Positions 23,788-31,705 of a DNA stretch of 64,000 nt are shown piece by piece. This DNA is from Polycyclovorans sp964425915 (GTDB lineage Bacteria > Pseudomonadota > Gammaproteobacteria > Nevskiales > Nevskiaceae), in NCBI GenBank assembly GCA_964425915.1, contig CAYROO010000005.1:62001-126000 (forward strand), read 5' to 3'. A program made the translations under genes and the position numbers. The notes under the pieces are model-generated. The model saw only the letters and a list, made by a program, of their open reading frames with translations, had not been told where the DNA came from and searched no databases. How positions within the stretch are numbered: position 1 is the stretch's first letter; every line of letters begins with the position of its first letter.

Positions 23788-24464
23788 TGCTGAGCGCCGA
23801 TGACTGGGCGGCGCTGGGCCTGACCCTGCGGTTGGCGGCGCTGGTGACGGTGCTGCTGCTGTTGGTCGGGACGCCGCTGGCCTGGTGGCTGGCCCGCAGC
23901 ACCTCGTCCTGGCGGCGACCCGTGGCAGCGGTGGTGGCGCTGCCGCTGGTGCTGCCGCCGACCGTGCTGGGTTTTTACCTGCTGCTGGCGATGGGGCCCA
24001 GCGGGCCGGTCGGCCGGCTCACTGAATCCTTGGGGCTGGGCCTGCTCCCGTTCACCTTTGCCGGGCTGGTGGTGGCCTCCATGCTGTATTCGCTGCCCTT
24101 TGTGGTGCAGCCCCTGCAGGCGGCCTTCCAATCACTGGGAGACCGCCCGCTGGAGGTGGCCGCCACCCTGCGTGCGGGGCCATTTGATCGCTTCGTATCG
24201 GTGGCACTCCCGATGGCGCGACCCGGCTTCATCACCGCCGCGGTGCTCGGCTTCACCCACACGGTCGGCGAGTTCGGCGTGGTGCTGATGATCGGGGGCA
24301 GCCTGCCGGGCAGCACCCGGGTGGTGTCGGTGCAGCTCTACGACCATGTCGAAGCGCTCGACTACGGTGCCGCGCATGGCCTCGCTGCGGTGCTGCTGGT
24401 GTTTGCCTTTGTCACCCTGTTCTGGCTGTACGCGCGCAATCCGCGGCTGCGGAGCTTCGGGTGA
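23784..24464 (+). CDS. modB: molybdate ABC transporter permease
   Basis: A 226-residue inner-membrane permease with five to six hydrophobic helices (for example about 13-35, 50-70, 85-105, 195-215). The cytoplasmic coupling loop has the EAA-type motif LEVAATLRAGPFDRFVSVALPMARPGFI. TVGEFGVVLMIGGSLPGSTRVVSV is typical of ModB. It overlaps modA at ATGA and modC at GTGA, giving a tightly coupled modABC transport unit. Confidence 0.96.
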   Translation: MMLSADDWAALGLTLRLAALVTVLLLLVGTPLAWWLARSTSSWRRPVAAVVALPLVLPPTVLGFYLLLAMGPSGPVGRLTESLGLGLLPFTFAGLVVASMLYSLPFVVQPLQAAFQSLGDRPLEVAATLRAGPFDRFVSVALPMARPGFITAAVLGFTHTVGEFGVVLMIGGSLPGSTRVVSVQLYDHVEALDYGAAHGLAAVLLVFAFVTLFWLYARNPRLRSFG

Positions 24465-25549
24465 GTGGCGCCGGCCTGAGGCTGGCCATCGACCGCCTTC
24501 GCGGCGACTTCCGGCTATCGGTCGACCTGGTGATGCCGGGGCAGGGCGTGACGGCCCTGTTCGGCCCCTCCGGTGCCGGCAAGACCTCCTGCCTGCGGGT
24601 GCTGGCGGGACTCGACCGGGTGCCCGGTGCACGCGTCTCCCTGCACGACACGGTGTGGCAGGACGACACGCGCGGCGTATTCGTACCACCCTGGCGCCGG
24701 CCGCTGGGTTATGTCTTTCAGGAAGCCAGCCTGTTCGCGCATCGCAGCGTGCAAGGCAATCTGGATTTCGGGTATCGGCGCGCCGGGCGACCCGCCGAAG
24801 TGGATGTCGAAGGGCTGATCGATCTGCTCGACCTGCGTCCCCTGCTGGACCGTCGGCCGGCCCATCTGTCGGGCGGCGAGCGGCAGCGGGTGGCCATCGC
24901 CCGCGCCCTGATGACGGGGCCGCGTCTGCTGTTGCTGGACGAGCCGCTCTCCGGGCTGGATGCCGCCCGCAAGGCCGAGATCCTGCCCTACCTGGAAGCC
25001 CTGCATCGACGGCTGTCGGTGCCGGCCGTGTATGTCAGCCATGCCGTCGACGAAGTGATGCGGCTGGCCGATCATCTGGTGGTGCTGGCGCAGGGCCAGG
25101 TGCAGGCCCAGGGGCCGCTGGACACTGTCCTCACGCAGGTGGACCTGCCCGGCCAGCTGGGGCCCGAGCCCGGTGTCGTGTTCGAGGCCGAGGTGGTGGG
25201 CCACGATGACGCCGATCACCTCAGCGAACTGCGCTTCGGTGACGACGGCCGCCTGTGGGTGCCGCGGCGGCAAGTGCCGGTGGGACAGCGGCTGCGTGCG
25301 CGCATCCCGGCGCGGGATGTCAGTCTGGCACTGTCGCGACCCGCGCATAGCAGCATGCTCAACCTGTTGCCGGCCACGCTGGTGGAAGGGCTGCCCAGTG
25401 ATCGCCTGCGGGGCCAGCGCCGGGTGCGGCTGCGCTGTGCCGGCATCGACCTGCTGGCGCTGATTACCGAACGCTCATGGCGCACGCTGGGGCTGGCGCC
25501 CGGACAGGCGGTGTGGGCCCAAATCAAGGCGGTGGCCCTGCTCGACTAG
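24461..25549 (+). CDS. modC: molybdate ABC transporter ATP-binding protein
   Basis: A 362-residue ATPase that powers ModB. It has Walker A GPSGAGKT (35-42), the Q loop in LGYVFQEASLFAHRSV, signature LSGGERQRVAIARAL, Walker B LLLLDEPLSGLD and the switch His in VYVSHAVDEV. The C-terminal 140 residues form the regulatory TOBE/Mop domain (RARIPARDVSLALSRPAHSSMLNLLPATL), which in some ModC proteins binds molybdate and trans-inhibits transport. Starts at GTG 24461 inside the modB stop. Confidence 0.96.
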   Translation: MSGAGLRLAIDRLRGDFRLSVDLVMPGQGVTALFGPSGAGKTSCLRVLAGLDRVPGARVSLHDTVWQDDTRGVFVPPWRRPLGYVFQEASLFAHRSVQGNLDFGYRRAGRPAEVDVEGLIDLLDLRPLLDRRPAHLSGGERQRVAIARALMTGPRLLLLDEPLSGLDAARKAEILPYLEALHRRLSVPAVYVSHAVDEVMRLADHLVVLAQGQVQAQGPLDTVLTQVDLPGQLGPEPGVVFEAEVVGHDDADHLSELRFGDDGRLWVPRRQVPVGQRLRARIPARDVSLALSRPAHSSMLNLLPATLVEGLPSDRLRGQRRVRLRCAGIDLLALITERSWRTLGLAPGQAVWAQIKAVALLD

Positions 25550-25579
25550 GGTGGGCCGTCGCGCTGAAAGGAGATGTCA

Positions 25580-26803
25580 TTGATCACCATCGACCAGGCC
25601 TTGGCCCATTACGCCGAGCGACTGCGGCCGCTGCCGACCGAAACCTGTGGCGTCAGCGACGCGCTGGGGCGGGTGCTGGCGGCCGCGCCGACCGCTGCCA
25701 CCGATCTGCCACCGTTCGACCAGAGTGCCGTGGACGGCTATGCCCTGCGCCATGCCGACGTTGCCGCCGCCACCGCCGATGTGCCGGTCGGCTTGCCGCT
25801 GCGGGGGGAGGTCGCGGCGGGGGCCGCGGCACCGCCGGCACTGCAGCCGGGCACCGCGCTGCGCATCTTCACTGGCGGTCCGCTGCCGGCGGGGGCCGAC
25901 ACCATCGCGCGGCAGGAAATTGTCGACCGTAACGGCGACCACATCGCGCTGGCGGCGCCGCTGCCGGTGGGTGCCGACCTGCGCCGTCGTGGCGAGGAAC
26001 TGACCCACGGCGCCACCCTGGCCGCGCCCGGCACACGGGTAACGCCCGGCGTGGTGGCGGCCTTGTCGATGGCCGGGGTGGCGACGGTCGCCGTGCACCG
26101 GCGGCCGCGCATCGCCCTGCTGGTCAGCGGTGACGAAGTGGCGCGGCCGGGCGTTGCCCTGCAGCCCGGACAGATCCACGATGCCAACGGTCCACTGCTT
26201 CAGGCCTGGTGTCGCGCGCGCGATGGCGTGGCGCCCGACGTCACCTTCATCGATGACACCCTGGCGGCGGTGGAGGCCGCGCTGGCGCAGGCGCTGGACC
26301 GCGCCGACCTGGTGCTGACCACCGGCGGGGTATCGGTGGGCGACCGCGACTTCATCCGCGAGGCGGCCGCCCGCCTCGGCGTGGAAGAGGTGTTCTGGCG
26401 GGTGCGGCAGAAGCCGGGCATGCCGCTCTACTTCGGGGTGCGTGGGGCAAGCGCCATCCTCGGGCTGCCGGGCAACCCCGGCGCGGTGATGGTCGGTCTG
26501 CATCTGCATGCCGAGCGGGCGCTGTCCTGTCTGGAGGGCAGTGGCGCAGGGCGACCGCACTGGCGCATGGGCCGCCTGGCCGCAGCCGTGCGCGGTGATC
26601 GTGCCCGCGAGCTGCTGATGCGCATGCGGGTCTCCCATGACGATCAGGGGGTGGCGCAGCTCAGCCCGCTGGGCCGGCAGGCCTCGCACATGCTCAGCAA
26701 CCTCACCGAAGCCAATGCGCTGGTGCGCATCGACGGCGAGACCCTGGCCGCTGGCAGCGTGGCGCCCTGGCTGCCGCTCAGCGGGGATCCGGCGCCGGGC
26801 TAG
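25580..26803 (+). CDS. moeA: molybdopterin molybdenumtransferase
   Basis: MoeA inserts molybdate into adenylated molybdopterin. Hallmarks: DLPPFDQSAVDGYALR, GTALRIFTGGPLPAGADTIARQE, RRRGEEL, RIALLVSGDEV, GQIHDANGPLL, VLTTGGVSVGDRDF, KPGMPLYFG and LGLPGNPGAVMVGL, across the four MoeA domains. The Shine-Dalgarno AAAGGAG (25567-25573) directly abuts an ATG at 25574, which leaves no spacer; the in-frame TTG at 25580 has the right 6-base spacing and gives a 407-residue product starting MITIDQALAHYAERL, so it is preferred. Last gene of the molybdenum run; its 3' end overlaps the convergent PDZ gene by 26 bases. Confidence 0.93.
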   Translation: MITIDQALAHYAERLRPLPTETCGVSDALGRVLAAAPTAATDLPPFDQSAVDGYALRHADVAAATADVPVGLPLRGEVAAGAAAPPALQPGTALRIFTGGPLPAGADTIARQEIVDRNGDHIALAAPLPVGADLRRRGEELTHGATLAAPGTRVTPGVVAALSMAGVATVAVHRRPRIALLVSGDEVARPGVALQPGQIHDANGPLLQAWCRARDGVAPDVTFIDDTLAAVEAALAQALDRADLVLTTGGVSVGDRDFIREAAARLGVEEVFWRVRQKPGMPLYFGVRGASAILGLPGNPGAVMVGLHLHAERALSCLEGSGAGRPHWRMGRLAAAVRGDRARELLMRMRVSHDDQGVAQLSPLGRQASHMLSNLTEANALVRIDGETLAAGSVAPWLPLSGDPAPG

Positions 26804-27584
26804 ACGGTGGCTGCGGACGCGGCCCTTCCATGGTCAAAGAGGCGCCTTGCCGGCGGACGCTGAGCCGCAGCCGGTCACCCTCCCCGCGCATCAGCGCACG
26901 GAACAGCGCGCGTGGGTCAGCGACGGCGGTGTCGTTCACCGCGGTGATGACGTCGCCCGGCTGCAGCGGAAAGCGGCTGTCCTCCGCCACCCGCAGCACC
27001 AGCACGCCCTGTTCGGTGCCGAAGTAGGGCGCCAGTCCGGGGTTGAGCTCGGCCAGTTGCCATGCTGGCAGCCGGTGGCGGTCGTGGGGGCGCGCCGGCG
27101 CCGCCGTCGTGGTGACCACCAGATCCAGCATCTGCCCGTCCCGCGATACTTGCAGCGGCAGGCGTTCACCGATGTCGAGGTCGCGCAGGCTTTTTGCAAG
27201 GGCCCGTCCATCGGCGTCGGCCGACACTGGCTGGCCATTCACGGCGAGCAGCAGGTCGTCCACCTGTACCCCGGCCTTGGCGGCGCCGCTGTGTTCGGCG
27301 ACGGCACGAATGCGCAGTCCGCGCCGGCCCGCCGGGTCAGTCGCTGGCGGGCCAAGGCGCAGCCCCAGGTGACCTCGCAGGGGGTCGCCGAGGCCGAAGG
27401 GGCCGGGCGGTGGCAGTCCATGTGTTTCCAGCAGCGCCGCGTAGGTGCGGGCAGCGCTGTGCAGGGCTTCGCGCGCCGCAGCCAGTTCCGCCTGTGCGGC
27501 GGCATCGAGAGGCGGGGGCGCAGCCTGCGCCGTGCCCATCCAGAGGCCGACGCTGCTCAGTAACAGGAGAAGATCGCGTTTCAT
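26778..27584 (-). CDS. exported protein with two PDZ domains
   Basis: A 268-residue periplasmic protein with signal peptide (MKRDLLLLLSSVGLWMGTAQA). A short helical part (AELAAAREALHSAARTYAALLET) is followed by two PDZ domains: the first about 72-160 (GLRIRAVAEHSGAAKAGVQVDDLLLAVNG in two pieces) and the second about 175-255 (GVLVLRVAEDSRFPLQPGDVITAVNDTAV). No protease domain is present, so it is a binding or sensing protein rather than a DegS/HtrA enzyme. Its ATG overlaps the stop of the anti-sigma gene (ATGA), making it the third gene of the sigma operon and a candidate envelope-stress component. Confidence 0.8.
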   Translation of the reverse strand: MKRDLLLLLSSVGLWMGTAQAAPPPLDAAAQAELAAAREALHSAARTYAALLETHGLPPPGPFGLGDPLRGHLGLRLGPPATDPAGRRGLRIRAVAEHSGAAKAGVQVDDLLLAVNGQPVSADADGRALAKSLRDLDIGERLPLQVSRDGQMLDLVVTTTAAPARPHDRHRLPAWQLAELNPGLAPYFGTEQGVLVLRVAEDSRFPLQPGDVITAVNDTAVADPRALFRALMRGEGDRLRLSVRRQGASLTMEGPRPQPPSSPAPDPR

Positions 27585-27958
27585 AGCCAGTCCTCGTCAT
27601 CGGGGGCCGATAGCAGCGCCTGTGCCGTCACGGTCACGGTGGCGGCGTCGAGATCGTCCTGCAGGCGCTCCGCAGGCGGCGTGGCGTGCAGCGCCAGCGC
27701 CGCCGCGGCCAGCGCCCAGGGCGCCGTATCGACCGGGGTGGCGGTATCACCGGCCCCGGTGAGGCTTGGCATGCGCAGGCTCAGTCCGACCGCCAGCACC
27801 CCCAATGTTGCTGCAGCCGCCAGTGGGATCAGCGCCGGTCGCCGCGGCCTCGGCCGCAGCCGCAGCTGCGCCTGCACCCGCTGCCAGCCGTTGGCAGGTG
27901 GATCGAAGTCCGGCAGGGCCCGCAGGGCCTCGGTCAGGGGTTCAGATGGCAGATTCAT
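27581..27958 (-). CDS. short membrane anti-sigma factor candidate
   Basis: A 125-residue protein with an N-terminal cytoplasmic region (about 1-42, with WQRVQAQLRLRPRPRRP), one membrane helix (about 43-61, ALIPLAAAATLGVLAVGLSL) and a periplasmic part of about 60 residues ending in acidic DDEDWL. It has no zinc-binding HxxxCxxC motif. Position directly after an ECF sigma gene, topology and size argue for an anti-sigma factor; this is inference from context. ATG 27958 lies inside the sigma gene (17-base overlap) and its stop overlaps the PDZ gene, so all three are co-translated. Confidence 0.7.
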   Translation of the reverse strand: MNLPSEPLTEALRALPDFDPPANGWQRVQAQLRLRPRPRRPALIPLAAAATLGVLAVGLSLRMPSLTGAGDTATPVDTAPWALAAAALALHATPPAERLQDDLDAATVTVTAQALLSAPDDEDWL

Positions 27959-28517
27959 GGGGGGCTCCTGGCAGCGTCTCGGTGCTGCCGAACTGTTGCC
28001 GTAGACGGGCATGCGCCCGTGACAACTGCGACTTCGAAAAACTCACGGTGCGCCCGCACAGCGCGGCGATCTCGGCGTGGGTGTAGCCCTCGACGTGGTA
28101 CAGCCACAGCACCGCACGCGGCACATCCGGCAAGGTCGCCAGCACCCGTTCCAGATCGATGCTGTGCAAGTCCTCGCGCCCAATGCGGGCCTCGACCACC
28201 TCAGTCGTGGGCACGAACAGATCCTGCCATCGGCGCTGCGCGCGCAGATACATCAGCGCCTGGGTCGCCACCACCCGCCGCAGCCAGTGTCCGAACGGCG
28301 CCTCGCCACGGAACTGATGCAAGTTGCGGAAGGCGGTGACAAAGGCATCCTGCAGCACGTCGGCAGCACCGTCCGGGTCGTTCACCATGCGCCGCGCCAA
28401 GGTGAAGGCCGGCCGTTCGAAGCGGCGGTACAGGGCCGCCTGCGCGCGGGCATCGCCACGACAGGCGGCGGCCAGCTCGGTGTCCGGAACCTCGATGTCG
28501 AAGGCGCTCATGCTCAT
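27942..28517 (-). CDS. ECF-family RNA polymerase sigma factor
   Basis: A 191-residue ECF sigma factor. Region 2 is DARAQAALYRRFERPAFTLARRMVNDPDGAADVLQDAFVTAF (seen in overlapping parts), with the core -10-binding helix in FRNLHQFRGEAPFGHWLRRVV. Region 4 is LPDVPRAVLWLYHVEGYTHAEIA followed by the helix-turn-helix SFSKSQLSRAHARLR. It heads a three-gene operon with a membrane anti-sigma candidate and a two-PDZ exported protein. Upstream on the same strand, TTGCGACC (28541-28548) followed by a GC-rich spacer could be part of an autoregulated promoter, weakly supported. ATG 28517 and ATG 28511 are both possible starts. Confidence 0.9.
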   Translation of the reverse strand: MSMSAFDIEVPDTELAAACRGDARAQAALYRRFERPAFTLARRMVNDPDGAADVLQDAFVTAFRNLHQFRGEAPFGHWLRRVVATQALMYLRAQRRWQDLFVPTTEVVEARIGREDLHSIDLERVLATLPDVPRAVLWLYHVEGYTHAEIAALCGRTVSFSKSQLSRAHARLRQQFGSTETLPGAPHESAI

Positions 28518-28574
28518 CAGGATGCGGGTGGGCCCGCAAGGGTCGCAACCGCGACCTCAATGCCCCGCGCAGCC

Positions 28575-29444
28575 TCAGGCTAGCGTCTTCAGAAACGCCC
28601 GAATGGCATCGCTGGTGGCGGTCGGGTTCTGTTGCATGAAGCAATGATCGCCGGCCACCCGTTCGATCCGCACCTGCGGTGCCAGCGCCCGGATTCGGCG
28701 GATCGTCTGGGGGAAGAATGGATAGCTGTCGGCACCGACCAGCACCAAGGTCGGAATCTTCAGGCGCCGGATCGCGGCCCAGGGATAGAACGGCTGTTCG
28801 AAAATGGCCGCCTCAATGGCGGGCGGGCAGCACAGCGCGCGCCCGGACGGTGTGTCGCGGGTGGCGTGGTCGAGAAAGTGATCAAGGGCCTCCTCGGTCC
28901 AACCGGCATAGACCCCGCGGCCGGCCAGACGCTGGCGGGCCTCGGTACGGTCGGCCCACAGCGCGCGCCGTCGCCGCGCGCCGTTGGACATCGGATTGCG
29001 ACCGAGGGCACTGGCCAGCTTCACGCCCAACCACAGGCGCCGCGGCAGCAGGATCGGGTCGAGCAGCACCAGCGCGCGGAAGCGCTCGGGCTGGCGGTCG
29101 GCCAGTCTCAGGGTCAGGGCGCCGCCGTAGCTGTGCCCCATGCCGATGATCCCTTGTGCCGGCAGGCCCTGCTCATCCATCACCGTCGGCACCCGCGCCA
29201 ACATCGCGCGGCTGCCGCGGAAGCGGGGCGGGGCGTCGCTGTCGCCCTGGCCTTCGATGTCGTGGAGGAACAGCCGATGGTCCTCGGCCAGCGGGCGCAG
29301 CATCGGCCAGTAGACGCCGCCACAGAAGCCGTTACCGGACAGCCAGTGGATCCAGTCCCGGCCGGCACCGCCGTGGCGTCCGCGCAGGGTGGGGCCGTCG
29401 CCGGCGGTGGACGTCCAGCGAGGCAGATCGGTGTAATCGGTCAT
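28575..29444 (-). CDS. alpha/beta hydrolase
   Basis: A 289-residue alpha/beta-fold hydrolase. The oxyanion region WIHWLSGNGFCGGVYWPML replaces the usual HG motif, the nucleophile elbow is IGMGHSYGGAL (Ser in GHSYGG), and the C-terminal part has LVLVGADSYPFFP with the acidic residue and VAGDHCFMQQNP with the catalytic His. This WLSGNGFCGG...YWPML pattern is that of a proteobacterial esterase/lipase-like subgroup; the substrate is unknown. ATG 29444 gives a normal N-terminus; the 85 codons upstream are GC-rich filler. Divergent from the efflux adaptor gene. Confidence 0.85.
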   Translation of the reverse strand: MTDYTDLPRWTSTAGDGPTLRGRHGGAGRDWIHWLSGNGFCGGVYWPMLRPLAEDHRLFLHDIEGQGDSDAPPRFRGSRAMLARVPTVMDEQGLPAQGIIGMGHSYGGALTLRLADRQPERFRALVLLDPILLPRRLWLGVKLASALGRNPMSNGARRRRALWADRTEARQRLAGRGVYAGWTEEALDHFLDHATRDTPSGRALCCPPAIEAAIFEQPFYPWAAIRRLKIPTLVLVGADSYPFFPQTIRRIRALAPQVRIERVAGDHCFMQQNPTATSDAIRAFLKTLA

Positions 29445-29520
29445 GGGTTCAAGCGCGTGAACGGATGCGGCAGGGTCCGGCGGTTTACCATGCCGGCACA
29501 TTCGATCCAAGTCCGACCGC

Positions 29521-30753
29521 ATGTCCCAACAGGCCGATCTCCTCGCGCGCCTCAAGCTCGATGCCCAGGATCGTGTCGCCGGGCCGTCCGGCCCGCGGCC
29601 ACCCTGGCGTCTGGCGCTGCTGTTGATCGTCGGCGTGCTGCTGGGCGCGCTGGCCCTGTGGGCCTGGTGGCAGAAGCCCGATGCGCCAGCGGTACGCACG
29701 GCGGTGGCCCGCAGCGCGGCCGAGGTGCCCGCCAGCAGTACCTCGGTGCTGGATGCCTCCGGCTACGTGGTGGCGCGCCGTCAGGCCACGGTGTCCTCCA
29801 AGGTCACCGGTAAGGTGACCGAGGTGCTGATCGAGGAAGGCCAGCAGGTGGCCGAGAACGAGGTGATGGCGCGCATTGACGATCGCAATGTGCGCGCTCA
29901 GCTGGCGCTGGCCCAGGCCCAGGCCGACGCCGCGCGGGCGCAGCTGGCCGAGGTGCGGGTGCAGCTCGCCGATGCCGAGCGCAGCCTGCGCCGCAATCGC
30001 GAATTGGCGGCCAAGGGGCTGGTGAGCCAGGCCGTACTCGATGGCAGCGAGGCGGCCCGCGATGGCCTGGCGGCGCGTCTCGCCAGTGCTCGCGAGCAGG
30101 TGGTGGTGGCCGAGCGCAGCGTGGCAGTGCAACAGCAGCAACTGGAAGACACCGTGGTGCGGTCGCCGTTTGCGGGCGTGGTGACAGTGAAGAATGCACA
30201 GCCCGGCGAGATGATCTCGCCGCTGTCCGCCGGCGGCGACGGCACCCGTACCGGCATCGGCACCGTGGTCGATATGGACTCGCTGGAAATCGAGGTCGAC
30301 GTCAACGAGAACTTCATCAACCGGGTGCAGGCGGCACAGCCGGTGACGGTGCGGCTCAATGCCTACCCCGAGGCGCCCCTGTCGGGCAACGTCATCGCGG
30401 TGATTCCCACCGCAGACCGCAGCAAGGCCACGGTGAAAGTCCGAATCGGCTTGCGCGAAGTCGATGCCCGGGTACTGCCGGAGATGGGTGTGCGGGTGGC
30501 GTTCCTGCCCGAATCGGCGCCGGCGTCGGAGCCGGCGCAGACCCCTTCAGGGGTGCGTGTGCCGGCGGATGCGGTGGCGGGCGACACCGTCTGGGTGTTG
30601 CGTGACGGACGGGTGGAGCAGCGTGCCGTATCGGCAGTTGTCGATGATGGTGACGAGCGCATCGTGGGCGCCGGCCTGCGTGCCGGTGAAACCGTGGTGC
30701 GGTCGCCGCCTGCGGATCTGGTGGACGGACAGGTGGTCCGTCGCCAGCCCTGA
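29521..30753 (+). CDS. efflux transporter periplasmic adaptor (HlyD/MacA-like)
   Basis: A 410-residue membrane fusion protein. It has one N-terminal membrane anchor (about 30-49), the lipoyl half-motif with ASGYVVARRQATVSSKVTGKV and VLIEEGQQVAENEVMARID, a long alpha-hairpin (about 120-200, Ala/Gln/Arg-rich coiled coil), the second lipoyl half LEDTVVRSPFAGVVTVKNAQPGE, and beta-barrel and membrane-proximal domains. Such adaptors bridge an ABC or RND pump to an outer-membrane channel. No transporter or TolC gene follows; the next gene is on the other strand eight bases away, so this adaptor must work with a pump encoded elsewhere or is a relic of a longer operon. Confidence 0.88.
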   Translation: MSQQADLLARLKLDAQDRVAGPSGPRPPWRLALLLIVGVLLGALALWAWWQKPDAPAVRTAVARSAAEVPASSTSVLDASGYVVARRQATVSSKVTGKVTEVLIEEGQQVAENEVMARIDDRNVRAQLALAQAQADAARAQLAEVRVQLADAERSLRRNRELAAKGLVSQAVLDGSEAARDGLAARLASAREQVVVAERSVAVQQQQLEDTVVRSPFAGVVTVKNAQPGEMISPLSAGGDGTRTGIGTVVDMDSLEIEVDVNENFINRVQAAQPVTVRLNAYPEAPLSGNVIAVIPTADRSKATVKVRIGLREVDARVLPEMGVRVAFLPESAPASEPAQTPSGVRVPADAVAGDTVWVLRDGRVEQRAVSAVVDDGDERIVGAGLRAGETVVRSPPADLVDGQVVRRQP

Positions 30754-30760
30754 TGCGCCC

Positions 30761-31705
30761 TCAGGCGCTGCGGCCCATCACCCGATTTCGCAGGCCTCGG
30801 ATCCGATCGAGCAGTCCGCCAGCAGGCGAACTCACCGGGGGTGGCGAGACCGGTTCGCTGACCTGGTAGCGCTGGTGCAGCACCGGCGCCGCCGCCAGCC
30901 GCTGGTGCTGGCGCAGCGCCGAATTGACGGTGATCTTGCACTGGCTCTCGCTCAGCGGCTTGGTGATGAAGCGATAGATCTGCCCCTGGTTGATCAGGTC
31001 GATGGCGGCACCGGCATCGGCCCGCTCGGTGAGGATCACCGACACCAGTTCGGGGTGGTGCTGCTTGAGCGTGCCGATCAGCGCCACCACCGGGTGGTCC
31101 TGCACCCGGGTATCCGACACCACCACGCCAATGTCCTGACTTTCCATCTCGCGCACGGCGGATTCCATGCTGTTGGCACCGACCACGCGCACCCCGCCGC
31201 CGAGCATGCGTTGCAGTTGGGGCGCCACCGCCGGATCGTCATCCAGCACCAGCACGGCGGGCCCGGTGGCGTCGACGGCATTGGCCGGCGCCACGGTGTG
31301 GCTGTCGCGTTCGGCGGCAGCCGTGGCGCGCGCGGCATCCACCGCCTTGGCCAGGGTGCCGCCGAGGTCGTCGTTGATCCACGGCTTGTTGACGAAGCGG
31401 AAGATCTCGCCCTCGTTGATGGAGCCGATGATGGCATTGAGATCGGAGTAGCCGGTCAGCAGGATGCGCATCGCGCCCGGCTGCAGTTCGCGCGCACGTC
31501 GCAGTAACTCGATGCCGACCATCCCGGGCATGCGCTGGTCACTGACGATGACGTCGACCGTCTGTTGCTGCAGCACCCCAAGCGCGGCCACGCCGCTGTC
31601 GGCAGTGAGGACCTGATACGTGTTGCGGAACAGCATCCGCATGCTGGTCAGCACGCGTGGCTCGTCGTCGACGAACAGGATGACGGGCTTGGTGGCAGCG
31701 TTCAT
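30761..31705 (-). CDS. response regulator with two receiver domains and no output domain
   Basis: A 314-residue protein. The first receiver (about 8-125) has FVDDEP (Asp13, Asp14), the phospho-acceptor Asp in DVIVSDQRMPGM, and the conserved Lys in FVNKPW, a pattern common in RpfG-like receivers. The second (about 148-265) has VLDDDPAV, VVVSDTRVQD and FITKPL. The last 50 residues are Pro/Ser- and Arg-rich with no DNA-binding, GGDEF or HD-GYP domain. It overlaps the kinase gene by four bases (ATGA), so it is that kinase's cognate partner and may act by protein interaction or as a phosphate relay. Confidence 0.9.
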   Translation of the reverse strand: MNAATKPVILFVDDEPRVLTSMRMLFRNTYQVLTADSGVAALGVLQQQTVDVIVSDQRMPGMVGIELLRRARELQPGAMRILLTGYSDLNAIIGSINEGEIFRFVNKPWINDDLGGTLAKAVDAARATAAAERDSHTVAPANAVDATGPAVLVLDDDPAVAPQLQRMLGGGVRVVGANSMESAVREMESQDIGVVVSDTRVQDHPVVALIGTLKQHHPELVSVILTERADAGAAIDLINQGQIYRFITKPLSESQCKITVNSALRQHQRLAAAPVLHQRYQVSEPVSPPPVSSPAGGLLDRIRGLRNRVMGRSA

